NCBI RefSeq assembly: GCF_009905435.1
Contig: NZ_JAAAMT010000004.1
Coordinates: 62,001-126,000 of the forward strand
Direction: 5' to 3'
Length of the DNA stretch: 64,000 nt
From: Pseudomonas sp. R5(2019)
Lineage (GTDB): Bacteria; Pseudomonadota; Gammaproteobacteria; Pseudomonadales; Pseudomonadaceae
Part shown: piece by piece, positions 55,350-63,788 of the stretch
Position numbering within the stretch: the first letter of the stretch is position 1
How the letters are laid out: each line of letters starts with the position of its first letter
Translations under genes and position numbers: made by a program
Notes under the pieces: model-generated
What the model was told of the DNA's origin: nothing
Seen by the model: only the letters and a program-made list of their open reading frames with translations
Databases searched by the model: none

Positions 55350-56670
55350 GGGTGCTCTCCTTGGCGATCAGGGTGGCGGTCATGAACTGTTTCCAGGCGG
55401 CGAACTGGTTGCGCATCGGCAGTTCACTGGTGCCGTTGGTGGACACCGCGCCGTCTTCCAGCTGCTGGTCGGTGCCGACATAGCGGTGCATGCTGATCCA
55501 GTCGCCGCCACGGGTCATGTTGCCCTCCTGGCAGCGGGCATAGACTTCGACGTCGTCGGGCATGACGTTGGAGGAGGGTGAGTTGATGACGTTGGCGTAG
55601 GTCAGCGCCCGGTCGAACACTGCATCCGGGGCGCCTTTGCAGCGGAACGTCTGGATCTCGACCATGGTCTGATCCACGGCGATCGGGCGAATCACCCGAA
55701 ATTGCATGAACACCGTGTGCGGCGAGCCACTGCCGTAGATCACCGTGTTGTGGCGGTTCATGCCGAGGATCTCCTTGGCGCGCTGTTCGCCATAGGCCTC
55801 GCTCAGGCATTCGAAGTGGGCGCGGGAGACCTCATCGCGCTCGGCAGCGGCCGGGTCGAAGATCGCTTCCATGTAGCCGTGGCCGTTGTGATAGGCGCGC
55901 AGCTCGAGCTTTTCCCAGAAGTCGTAGGGCTCGCCGTTGCCGTCCATGATCAGCAGTTCGAATGGCATTTCACCGAGGGCTTCGGCTTCGCCGCGTGCAG
56001 CGTCCACCGAGGATTCGTGAGTGACCCGAGCATGCATGGTGTCGTGCAGGTTCTCGTAGAACACCTTCCAGTTCGAGCGCTGCTGCACGCGGAAGATGCC
56101 GCCGGCCACTTCGACTTCACCGACGGGTGAGCGGTCGCAGAGGTTGTCGATGGAGGTAATGACGCCGCCGAGGAATGATTTCAGGTCTGGCCCGAACGCC
56201 GCTTGGCTGGCAAACACGAAGCCGCGATAGGTTTCGACGCGGGCGACGCTGACCATGGAAAAGTCCGGGTGTCTGGGGTCGTAGCAGGTGCCTTCGAACC
56301 CGCTTTTGAGTGGCGCCGACAGGTGCTGGCCGTCCAGTTTGAAAGTCCAGGCGTGGTACGGGCAGCGGAAGAACTTGCCGACACTGCCGTCACCGTCGGC
56401 CACAAGCTTGGCGCCCTTGTGCGGGCAGCGGTTGTACAGCACGCTGACCTTCTGGTTGGCGCCGCGCACCATGATCACGTCCTGATCGCCGATGCGGGTG
56501 GTGTGGTAGTCACCGGCGTTCTTCACCTGGCTTTCATGGCCGACGTAGATCCAGGCGTTGCCGTAGATGCGCTCCATCTCAAGCTTGAACAGGGTCGGGT
56601 CGGTGTAGACGCTCTTGTGCACGCTGTCCTCGCGGATCAAGGCAGCGATTTGCTCGTTGGTCGGTATCAC
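55339..56670 (-). CDS. Rieske aromatic-ring-hydroxylating dioxygenase, alpha subunit
   Basis: A 443-residue alpha subunit. The Rieske 2Fe-2S motif is Cys82-x-His84 in RCPHKG and Cys103-x2-His106 in RCPYHAW. The catalytic domain has the bridging Asp210 and facial-triad histidines His213 and His218 in ENLHDTMHARVTH; a C-terminal Asp is expected further on. It dihydroxylates an aromatic ring using electrons from the reductase next door. The start is a GTG at 56670 with GAGG 7 nt upstream; in-frame codons to 56829 run through the reductase gene. The substrate is unknown; a carboxylated or substituted aromatic acid is plausible from the context. Length and motifs look functional. Confidence 0.93.
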   Translation of the reverse strand: MIPTNEQIAALIREDSVHKSVYTDPTLFKLEMERIYGNAWIYVGHESQVKNAGDYHTTRIGDQDVIMVRGANQKVSVLYNRCPHKGAKLVADGDGSVGKFFRCPYHAWTFKLDGQHLSAPLKSGFEGTCYDPRHPDFSMVSVARVETYRGFVFASQAAFGPDLKSFLGGVITSIDNLCDRSPVGEVEVAGGIFRVQQRSNWKVFYENLHDTMHARVTHESSVDAARGEAEALGEMPFELLIMDGNGEPYDFWEKLELRAYHNGHGYMEAIFDPAAAERDEVSRAHFECLSEAYGEQRAKEILGMNRHNTVIYGSGSPHTVFMQFRVIRPIAVDQTMVEIQTFRCKGAPDAVFDRALTYANVINSPSSNVMPDDVEVYARCQEGNMTRGGDWISMHRYVGTDQQLEDGAVSTNGTSELPMRNQFAAWKQFMTATLIAKESTHAA

Positions 56671-56687
56671 GGGATATCCTCGGCTTG

Positions 56688-57632
56688 TCACAGATCGAGC
56701 ACCAGCAGCGCGCTGCTGGCACGGGAAACACAGGTGCAGAAACTGCCGCTGGCGCGGTCGCGCTCCGACAGGCAGATGTCGCGGTGGTCGGCCTGGCCTT
56801 CGATGACCTGGGTGACGCACACGCCGCAATCGCCCCGGCGGCAGTCGAACATCGGGTCCAGGCCGGCTTCGAGCATGGCGTCCAGTACGCTTTGCCCAGC
56901 CGCCACTTGCAGGCTCACACCGCTCTCGCGCAGATGCACTTCAAAGCCTTGATCGCCGGCCACTTCCAGTGCGCCGCTGAACAGCTCGTAGTGCAGGTGA
57001 TCTTCTGCCCAGCCCCGTTCGCGGGCGCAGGCCAGCACGCTGTTGAGCAGGGTGGCGGGGCCGCAGATGTAGAGGTGGAGGCCGGCCTGTGGCGCGGCCA
57101 GAATCGCGGTTGCAGGGAAGCGTTTCTGCGGGTCGCCGCCGCTGATCCAGCAGTGGCTGTCGACGCACGCGCGGGCTTCTTGCAGGTAGGCCATCTGCGC
57201 CTCGTCTCGACCGGCGTAGTGCAAGGTGAAGGGCTTGCCCGCCGCCTGCAGCGCACGCGCCATGCCCAGCATCGGTGTGATGCCGATGCCGCCGGCGATC
57301 AGCAGTGCATGTTCGCTGTTTTCGTTAAGCGGGAAGTGGTTGCGAGGTGCGTCGGCCTGCAGTTCATCGCCGACCTTGAGCGAGTGCACCCAACGCGAAC
57401 CACCGGTACCGGTTTCTTCCAGCTGGACAGCGATTTCGTAGTGTTCGCCGTCGGGCAGGTTGACCAGCGAGTAGGCCCGGCGCTGAGCGCGATGGCCCGG
57501 CACATGCAGCTCAAGATGCGCCCCGGCGGTGAAGGCCGGCAGTGGTTGGGCGTCGCTGGACACCAGCAGCACGCGGCGGATTCTGGGGGTCAGAAGCTCG
57601 ATCTGTTGGACCCTGAGCGAGAGGCTGGACAT
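56688..57632 (-). CDS. VanB-type oxidoreductase (FNR domains plus C-terminal 2Fe-2S ferredoxin)
   Basis: A 314-residue phthalate-dioxygenase-reductase-type protein. An N-terminal FMN/FAD domain (RAYSLVN) is followed by a nucleotide domain (LLIAGGIGITPMLGMARAL, HYAGRDEAQMAYL) and a plant-type ferredoxin at the C-terminus with CRRGDCGVCVTQVIEG and a later Cys. It transfers electrons from NAD(P)H to the Rieske centre of the alpha subunit. The start at 57632 follows AGGAATTGCGT; upstream in-frame codons run into REP sequence. It is the first gene of the lower transcription unit, after a 418-bp REP-containing gap. Family partner enzymes are mostly alpha-only, so pairing with an alpha/beta enzyme is notable. 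Confidence 0.92.
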   Translation of the reverse strand: MSSLSLRVQQIELLTPRIRRVLLVSSDAQPLPAFTAGAHLELHVPGHRAQRRAYSLVNLPDGEHYEIAVQLEETGTGGSRWVHSLKVGDELQADAPRNHFPLNENSEHALLIAGGIGITPMLGMARALQAAGKPFTLHYAGRDEAQMAYLQEARACVDSHCWISGGDPQKRFPATAILAAPQAGLHLYICGPATLLNSVLACARERGWAEDHLHYELFSGALEVAGDQGFEVHLRESGVSLQVAAGQSVLDAMLEAGLDPMFDCRRGDCGVCVTQVIEGQADHRDICLSERDRASGSFCTCVSRASSALLVLDL

Positions 57633-57744
57633 ACGCAATTCCTGTTTGAATTCGTAGTCACTGTATGAAGCTTGAGGAGGGCAAAAAAGCCGCAAACGGC
57701 AAACCGGTATCCACTTCTGGCGAGAGTGATTGCGGGCCTGAAAA

Positions 57745-57898
57745 GCATCGCGGGCAAGCCTTGCTCCCACGCCGATCTCCACTCCTCCCGATCTGGAGTG
57801 GGGATCATTTTGTGGGAGCAAGGCTTGCCCGCGATACAGTCGCCGCGGTGTAGCTGATACACCGAGGTGATGCCATCGCAGGCAAGCCTTGCTCCTAC
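57745..57898. repeat. Cluster of three REP units in the 418-bp gap before the dioxygenase operon
   Basis: A third REP family (core GCAAGCCTTGCTCC). Units at 57745-57770 and 57812-57835 form an inverted pair, and a further direct copy with one change is at 57874-57898. A weaker fragment is near 57953. The remaining bases of 57633-58050 show no gene; a promoter for the reductase should be within it but I could not pin it. Confidence 0.85.
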
Positions 57899-58050
57899 CC
57901 GATCAAGAGCAATCTGCGCAGCTTCGGCAGGGATGGAGATGGGCGTGGCAAAGCTTGCTCGCGATGGCGCGCACGAAAACGCTGCATGATCTGTGGAAAG
58001 TTACCGACCGCTTCAACGTTGTTGTAAGCCTGATTCAGGTCCATGGTTGC

Positions 58051-58737
58051 TCACACGCCCAGGTAGCGTTGCGAAAGTTCCGGTTGCGCCGCCAGCTCCC
58101 GCGGCGTGCCATCCCAGACTTGCCGCCCCTTCTCGATGATGTGATGACGGTCGACCACCCGGGCCATCTCCTTGAGATTTTTGTCGATCACCAGAATCGT
58201 CTCGCCTTCGGCTTTGAGGGTGGCCAGGCAGTTCCAGATCTGCTCGCGAATGATCGGCGCCAGGCCTTCGGTGGCTTCGTCGAGAATCAGCAAACTGGGG
58301 TTGGTCAGCAGCGCGCGGCCGACCACTAGCATCTGCTGCTCGCCGCCCGACAGGGTGCGTGAGAGCTGGTCCTGACGCTCCTGCAAGCGCGGGAACAGTT
58401 CATAGACCCGCGCCAGGTCCCACTTGCCGCGCGTGGCGGTGGCCAGCAGGTTTTCCCGCACGCTCAAGGTACCGAACGCGCGCCGGCCCTCCGGGACCAG
58501 GCCCAGGCCGGCCTTGGCAATGCGATAGGGTGCTGCGCCGCGCATTTCCGTGCCGTTGATGCGGATGCTGCCGGCACTGGGCTTGAGCAACCCCATGATC
58601 GATTTGACCGTGGTGGTCTTGCCCATGCCATTGCGGCCGATCAGCGACACCACCTGGCCCTGCTCGATGCTCAGGTGCATGTCGAACAACACCTGGCTCA
58701 GGCCGTAGCCCGCTTTCAAGCCCTGAACTTCAAGCAT
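58051..58737 (-). CDS. Branched-chain-type ABC transporter ATPase (LivF-like)
   Basis: A 228-residue ABC ATPase. Walker A is GRNGMGKTTT, the signature LSGGEQQ, Walker B LLILDEATEGLAP; the typical Glu and the D-loop follow. The small size and EATEGLAP variant fit LivF proteins. The H-loop reads LVIDKNLKEM, with Asp/Lys in place of the His usual in ABC ATPases, a feature found in some LivF members. Its start overlaps the LivG gene's end by 8 bp. It would power import with LivG. Confidence 0.92.
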   Translation of the reverse strand: MLEVQGLKAGYGLSQVLFDMHLSIEQGQVVSLIGRNGMGKTTTVKSIMGLLKPSAGSIRINGTEMRGAAPYRIAKAGLGLVPEGRRAFGTLSVRENLLATATRGKWDLARVYELFPRLQERQDQLSRTLSGGEQQMLVVGRALLTNPSLLILDEATEGLAPIIREQIWNCLATLKAEGETILVIDKNLKEMARVVDRHHIIEKGRQVWDGTPRELAAQPELSQRYLGV

Positions 58738-59479
58738 GTTCTTCTCCCAGGTAAGCGGCCCGCACTTGCGGGTCGTTGCGCACTTGTTCGACGCTGCCGG
58801 TCAGCACGGTCTGGCCATACACCAGCACCGTGATGCGGTCGGCGAGGGCGAACACCGCGTCCATGTCGTGCTCCACCAGCAGGATCGCGTAGCGGCCCTT
58901 GAGGCTGTGCAGCAGTTCGGTCATGCGCGCAGATTCGTCGGCGCCCATGCCGGCCATCGGCTCATCCAGCAACAGCACCGACGCTTCCTGAGCCAGCGCC
59001 AAGGCGATCTCCAGCTGCCGCCGCTCGCCGTGGGACAGCTCGTTGACCGGATGCTGCGCCCGCAGTCCCAGGCCTACCTGCTGCAAATAGCCCAGGGCCG
59101 GCTGCAGCAGACGGGCGTCGCGGCTCAGTGGGCGCCACATGCCGAACGCCTTGCCGTCGCGCGCGGCGATGGCCAGGGCGACGTTTTCCAGCAAGGTGAA
59201 CTCGGTGTACAGCTGGCTGACCTGAAAAGCGCGCGCCAGGCCGAGGCGCGGCCGCTGCCAGGCCGGTACGCGGGTGATGTCCTGGCCGTTGAGGTGGATC
59301 TGGCCGTGATCGGGGAAAATCTCGCCGGCGATCTGGGCGATCAGGGTGGATTTACCGGCGCCGTTCGGGCCGATGATTGCGTGCAGTTCGCCCTTGGCCA
59401 GCTCAAGGCTGGCGCCGTTGGTGGCCTTCACCGCGCCGAAGGCTTTGTGCAAATCGCGGATCGACAGTTGAGCGCTCAT
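58730..59479 (-). CDS. Branched-chain-type ABC transporter ATPase (LivG-like)
   Basis: A 249-residue ATPase. Walker A is GPNGAGKSTL, the signature LSHGERRQLEIA, Walker B VLLLDEPMAGMG and the H-loop is VEHDMDAVF. The GARAFQ-type segment LGLARAFQVSQLYTEFTLLENV is usual for LivG. The ATG at 59479 overlaps the livM stop (ATGA); the open frame continuing to 59788 is only a second reading of livM. It forms the ATPase heterodimer with LivF. Confidence 0.92.
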   Translation of the reverse strand: MSAQLSIRDLHKAFGAVKATNGASLELAKGELHAIIGPNGAGKSTLIAQIAGEIFPDHGQIHLNGQDITRVPAWQRPRLGLARAFQVSQLYTEFTLLENVALAIAARDGKAFGMWRPLSRDARLLQPALGYLQQVGLGLRAQHPVNELSHGERRQLEIALALAQEASVLLLDEPMAGMGADESARMTELLHSLKGRYAILLVEHDMDAVFALADRITVLVYGQTVLTGSVEQVRNDPQVRAAYLGEEHA

Positions 59480-60492
59480 GGGCGTGCCTCCACGGCGGTG
59501 TTCGGTTTGACGGCGGCCGCTTTCGGTTTGCGCTGCAACAGGCTCAGCAGCAAGCCGTAAACGCCCTTCTTGCCGAACAAGACCACCAGCAACAGCAGCG
59601 GCCCGAAGATCAGCATCCAGTGCTCGGTCCACTGGCTCAGTACCTGTTCCAGGCCCAGGTAGGTCGCCGCGCCCAGCAACGGGCCGAGCAAGGTACCGAC
59701 GCCGCCGAGAATCACCATCGCCATCAGCTCTCCGGACTTGTGCCAGGCGCCCATGTCGGGGCTGACGAACAGCGCATAGTTGGCCCACAGAATCCCCGCC
59801 AGGCCACCACCGGTACCGGCGATGACAAAGGCGGTCAGGCGATAGCGCAAGGGTTTGAGGCCCAGGCTGATGCTGCGCCGCTCACTCTGTTTGAGCCCGC
59901 GCAGTACAAAGCCGAAGCGCGAATTGACCAGCCGCCGGCACAGCAGCAACCAGCCGGCCAACAAGCCCACGCACAGGTAGTAGAAGTGGTTGGCATCGCC
60001 CAGGTCCAGGGCGCCGAGGGTATTGCGCTCATTGAGCAGAATGCCGTCGTCGCCGCCGTACAGCGACAGCGAACTGAGCACGAAGTACAGCATCTGGCCG
60101 AACGCCAGGGTGATCATGATGAACTGCACGCCGGTGGTGCGCAGCGACAGATAACCCACCAGCAGCGAGAACAGCGCGCAGATCAGCAGTGCCAGCGGCC
60201 ACACCACCAGCGCGCTGTTGCTGCCTTCCCAGCCCCACAGCGGCATGCCCTGTGAGGTGTGGAAGGCAACGATGCCGACGATATAACCGCCCAGGCCGAA
60301 GAACGCAGCATGGCCGAAGCTGACCATGGCGCCGTAGCCGATCAGCAGGTCCAGGCTGATGGCCGCCATGCCGTAGATCGCCAGGCGGGTGAAGAAGCTG
60401 ACCAGATAGGGTTCGTGCAACCAGCTGGCCAGCAGCGGCATGCAGGCGAAGGTCGCCAGGCACGCAAGGTCAATGATAAGGCGTGGTGACAT
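59476..60492 (-). CDS. Branched-chain-type ABC transporter permease (LivM-like)
   Basis: A 338-residue membrane protein with about ten hydrophobic segments and the LivM family signature region (GYGAMVSFGHAAFFGLGGYIVG), plus the coupling-helix NSRFGFVLRGLKQSERRSISLGL. It starts 10 bp after the livH stop and overlaps livG at its end. It forms the transmembrane channel with LivH for the ligand delivered by the binding protein at 61481. Confidence 0.92.
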   Translation of the reverse strand: MSPRLIIDLACLATFACMPLLASWLHEPYLVSFFTRLAIYGMAAISLDLLIGYGAMVSFGHAAFFGLGGYIVGIVAFHTSQGMPLWGWEGSNSALVVWPLALLICALFSLLVGYLSLRTTGVQFIMITLAFGQMLYFVLSSLSLYGGDDGILLNERNTLGALDLGDANHFYYLCVGLLAGWLLLCRRLVNSRFGFVLRGLKQSERRSISLGLKPLRYRLTAFVIAGTGGGLAGILWANYALFVSPDMGAWHKSGELMAMVILGGVGTLLGPLLGAATYLGLEQVLSQWTEHWMLIFGPLLLLVVLFGKKGVYGLLLSLLQRKPKAAAVKPNTAVEARP

Positions 60493-60502
60493 AGCGTTCT
60501 CC

Positions 60503-61414
60503 TCAGGCGCGGGCCGGCAGCAGGCCGCGCGGGCGCACCAGCAGCACCAGGGCCATGACGATGTAGGCGCTGGCCGAAATCAGCCCGGCGCTCAGGGTGC
60601 CGCTGGTTTCGCTGGGCAGCAGTGGGTCCAGCAGCGGCGGAATGTAGGCGCGGCCCAGGCTGTCGACCATGCCGATCAGCAAGGCCCCTACCAGCGCTCC
60701 GCGCACCGAGCCGACTCCGCCGACGACGATGACCACGAAGGTGGTGATCAGGATCTTCTCGCCCATGCCGATTTCCACCGACAGCAGTGGCGCTGCCATG
60801 AAACCGGCCAGGCCGCAGAGCACGCAGCCAAAGACAAACACCAGGGTGTACAGCCGTGCGATGTTGACGCCCAGCGCGCCGACCATTTCATGGTCATCGG
60901 CACCGGCGCGAATCAGCATGCCCAGGCGGGTGTGGTTGATCAGCAGCCACATGCCAACCGCCACCACCAGCCCTGCGGCGATAAACAGCAACCGGCTGAC
61001 CGGATACATCAGGCCCGGCAGCACCTCGACGAAGCTCGAATACCATTCGGGCGTGGGCATGGCGGGTGGGCTGCGACCGAAGATCAGCGTCAGCAGTTCG
61101 TTGCTGAAAAACACCACCGCCAGGGTCGCCAGCACTTGGTCCAGGTGATCGCGCTTGTAGAGCCTGCGCATGATCGAGGTTTCGATCAGCGCCCCATAGC
61201 AGGCCGAGCCGATCAGGGCGGCCAGGCCGCCGAGCCAGAACGAGCCGGTGGCCATGGCGGTGTAGGCGGCGCAGAAAGCGCCAACCATATAAAAGGCGCC
61301 ATGGGCCAGGTTGATGACGCCCATGATGCCGAAAATCAGGGTCAAGCCTGAGGCCAGCAGAAACAGCAGGGCGCTGTATTGCAGGCCGTTGAGAATCTGT
61401 TCGAGCAATAGCAT
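60503..61414 (-). CDS. Branched-chain-type ABC transporter permease (LivH-like)
   Basis: A membrane protein of about 303 residues with eight or so hydrophobic segments; hallmarks are LLEQILNGLQYSALLFLLASG, IFGIMGVINLAHGAFYMVGAF and the coupling-helix NHTRLGMLIRAGADDHEMVGALG. The start at 61414 (MLLLEQ) is chosen because GAGGA lies about 9 nt upstream; an ATG at 61429 overlaps that site and would add five residues. The gene is 66 bp after the binding-protein stop. It is the partner of the LivM-like permease. Confidence 0.9.
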   Translation of the reverse strand: MLLLEQILNGLQYSALLFLLASGLTLIFGIMGVINLAHGAFYMVGAFCAAYTAMATGSFWLGGLAALIGSACYGALIETSIMRRLYKRDHLDQVLATLAVVFFSNELLTLIFGRSPPAMPTPEWYSSFVEVLPGLMYPVSRLLFIAAGLVVAVGMWLLINHTRLGMLIRAGADDHEMVGALGVNIARLYTLVFVFGCVLCGLAGFMAAPLLSVEIGMGEKILITTFVVIVVGGVGSVRGALVGALLIGMVDSLGRAYIPPLLDPLLPSETSGTLSAGLISASAYIVMALVLLVRPRGLLPARA

Positions 61415-61480
61415 TGCTGCGTTCCTCATGAAAACGCCCCGCAGGCAATCTGCAGGGCGAGGACGGGGCTCAGGTGCCGG

Positions 61481-62641
61481 TCAGATCGAGCATTGAGCGG
61501 CGTAGCTGTCGACGTGACGGGTGGCCAGGGTCTTGATCGGCACTTCGACGAGCTTGCCATCGGCGCCGGTCTGGACTTGCAGCAGGTACCAGTCGATCAC
61601 CGGGTGCTGGTTCTGGGCGAAGCTGAAGTCACCGCGAATGGAATCGAACTTCACGTTTTTCATCGCCGCGCGGAAGGCCGCCTGGTCTTTCAGATCTCCC
61701 TGGGAGGTCTTCAGGGCAGCACCGATCAGCCGTGCGGTGTCATAGGTCTGTGCGGCATACACCGTGGGGGCGCGCTTGTACTTCTCGGTGAAGGCCTTGA
61801 CGAAGGCCTGGTTGGCCGGGTTGGCCGACTGCGGGTTCCAGAGCGTGACGATGTTGGTGCCCTTGGCCACCTCGCCGGTGGCGGCGAGCATGCGTTCGTC
61901 CATGGAGAACACCGGCACCACCATCGGGATCTGCGCCGACAGCCCCGAGCCGCCGTATTGCTTGGCGAAGTTGATGCCGCCGCCGCCCGGGTGGAACTGG
62001 AAGATTGCATCCGGCGCCAGCGCACGAACGCGCGCCAGCTCCACCGAGAAATCCAACTGGTTGAGCTTGGTGTAGATCTCGGTCACTTCGCCCTTGAAGG
62101 TGCGCTTGAAGCCGGCCAGTGCATCACGGCCGCCCTGATAGTTCGGCGCCAGGATCACCATCTTCTTGTAGCCCAGCTCGTTGGCCGCGACACCGGCCAT
62201 CTCGTGCGGGGTGTCGTTCTGGTAGGAGCCGACAAAGTAGTTGGCCATGCACTTTTCACCGGCAAGCGTCGACGGCGCGGTGTTGTTGCTGACGTAGAAG
62301 CCGTCCTTGGTGGCGGTGTTGATCACCGCCGCCAGCACGTTGGAAAAAATCACCCCGGTGTACAACGAGACACCGTCCAGGCTCATGCGGTCGGCGATCT
62401 GCTTGGCCTTGGCCGGTTGCAAACCGTCATCTTCCACCAGTAACTGCACCGGCACGCCGCCGAGCTTGCCGCCTTCCTGATCGATCGCCAGCTGGAAGCC
62501 GTCGCGCGAGTCTTCGCCCAGGTAGCCGGCGGGGGTGGAGAGGGTGGTGATGAAGCCGATTCGGACAGGCTCCAGGGCCTGTGCAGCCGTTGCCGCGCAG
62601 AGGGAGGTTGCCAGACATGCACGCAATACCAGGTTTTTCAT
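61481..62641 (-). CDS. Periplasmic substrate-binding protein of the Liv-type ABC importer
   Basis: A 386-residue binding protein. A Sec signal peptide (about residues 1-22, NLVLRACLATSLCAATAAQA) precedes the mature LEPVRIGFITTLSTPAGYLGEDSRDG, typical of the branched-chain amino acid/amide family (peripla_BP_6). It ends ...YAAQCSI. Neighbouring Rieske dioxygenase genes suggest the ligand is an aromatic acid rather than leucine; homologues in aromatic gene clusters are known to bind such acids. It is the first gene of the importer set and probably gets the most transcript. A long leader (about 105 bp) separates it from the reductase upstream. Confidence 0.9.
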   Translation of the reverse strand: MKNLVLRACLATSLCAATAAQALEPVRIGFITTLSTPAGYLGEDSRDGFQLAIDQEGGKLGGVPVQLLVEDDGLQPAKAKQIADRMSLDGVSLYTGVIFSNVLAAVINTATKDGFYVSNNTAPSTLAGEKCMANYFVGSYQNDTPHEMAGVAANELGYKKMVILAPNYQGGRDALAGFKRTFKGEVTEIYTKLNQLDFSVELARVRALAPDAIFQFHPGGGGINFAKQYGGSGLSAQIPMVVPVFSMDERMLAATGEVAKGTNIVTLWNPQSANPANQAFVKAFTEKYKRAPTVYAAQTYDTARLIGAALKTSQGDLKDQAAFRAAMKNVKFDSIRGDFSFAQNQHPVIDWYLLQVQTGADGKLVEVPIKTLATRHVDSYAAQCSI

Positions 62642-62746
62642 GAGGCGGCCTATGAAGTGGTTCGTGCCAAGGCACGGTAGGAAGTCGATGAGGGCAGTGA
62701 TTCAGTGTTCGGTCGGGCCGATTGATTGTTGTTATGGGGCGCTGCG

Positions 62747-63769
62747 TCAGCTGTTGCTTTCGGTGAACTTCTCCAGGTACAGGCGGCTGTGTTCCAGGCC
62801 GTGCTGCTGGCGCCAGTCCTTGATGGACTCGACCATCGGCGGCGGGCCGCACAGGTACAGGTCGAACGGCTGGTCGCGCAGCTCGGCCAGCTCCAGGTGC
62901 TCGGCGATATAGCCGGTCTTGCCCGGCCAGTCGGGGTTGGGGTTGCTGACCACCGGCGTGAAGCGAAACCCCGGAATCCGTGCGGCATAGGCCCCGATGC
63001 GCGAGACCTCGCACAGGTCCGCGGCCTCGCGCACGCCGTAGTACAGGTGTACCGGGTGGCTGCAGCCGCCCTGGTCAGCAATCCGGTCGAGCATGCCCAG
63101 GAACGCCGACAGCCCGGTGCCGCCGGCCACCATCACCAGCGGGCGGTCGATATGGCGCAGGTAGAAGGCACCCTGCGGCGCTTCCATGTGGATGACGTCA
63201 CCGACCTGGCAGCGATCGCGCACGTAGTCGGTCATCACGCCGCTGGGCAGCAGGCGAATCAAGAATTGCAGGTTGCTGCTGCCCGGCGCGCAGGCGAAGG
63301 AGTATGAGCGCCGATGCTCGGTGCCAGGCACTTGCAGACGGGCGTACTGGCCTGGCAGATAATCCAGCGCTTTGCCTGCGTCGCCGACTTCCACGTGCAC
63401 GATGGCGGTGGTCGGGGACACCTGCCGCACCTCGCTCACGGTGCCTTGCAGGCTGCTCGGCCCGCTGCTGCCACAGAGGCTCGAGTCGAAGTCGAAATAG
63501 AAGGCGGCGTCCGATTGCACGCGGGTCTGGCAGGTCAGCACCTTGCGCTCGGCCAGGTCGTTGGCCGAGAGCGCTTCGTCGTCCACGTAGTCCTGGGTGT
63601 ACTGCCCGGATTCACAGCGGCCCTGACAGGTCGCGCAAACCCCTTCGCGGCAGTCCAACGGAATCTTGATCCCGCTGCGCAGGGCCGCATCGAGCAGGAT
63701 TTCATTGTTCTGCACGTTGCAGAAGAGTGTTTTGCCGTCGGCGAAACTGAAGGCGACCTTGTACGTCAT
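62747..63769 (-). CDS. BenC/AntC-type dioxygenase reductase (N-terminal 2Fe-2S, FAD, NAD)
   Basis: A 340-residue reductase with the ferredoxin domain first: DCREGVCATCQGRCESG and the later Cys in LTCQTRV coordinate the 2Fe-2S cluster. An FAD domain (RRSYSFACAPG) and NAD domain (MVAGGTGLSAFLGMLDRI, YYGVREAADL, YLCGPPPMVESI) follow. This order is that of benzoate and anthranilate dioxygenase reductases. The start at 63769 (MTYKVAFSFADGK) follows a family-like beginning; open codons to 63979 are an alternative reading of the beta-subunit gene. It serves the alpha/beta dioxygenase whose beta gene lies 19 bp upstream. Confidence 0.92.
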   Translation of the reverse strand: MTYKVAFSFADGKTLFCNVQNNEILLDAALRSGIKIPLDCREGVCATCQGRCESGQYTQDYVDDEALSANDLAERKVLTCQTRVQSDAAFYFDFDSSLCGSSGPSSLQGTVSEVRQVSPTTAIVHVEVGDAGKALDYLPGQYARLQVPGTEHRRSYSFACAPGSSNLQFLIRLLPSGVMTDYVRDRCQVGDVIHMEAPQGAFYLRHIDRPLVMVAGGTGLSAFLGMLDRIADQGGCSHPVHLYYGVREAADLCEVSRIGAYAARIPGFRFTPVVSNPNPDWPGKTGYIAEHLELAELRDQPFDLYLCGPPPMVESIKDWRQQHGLEHSRLYLEKFTESNS

Positions 63770-63788
63770 GAGCGTTAATCCGCAGGGT

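Noticed and set aside
59480-59788. N-terminal extension of the LivG-like ATPase
   Set aside because: It is an out-of-frame reading of livM. The ATGA overlap and the MSAQLSIRDL start are the better choice.
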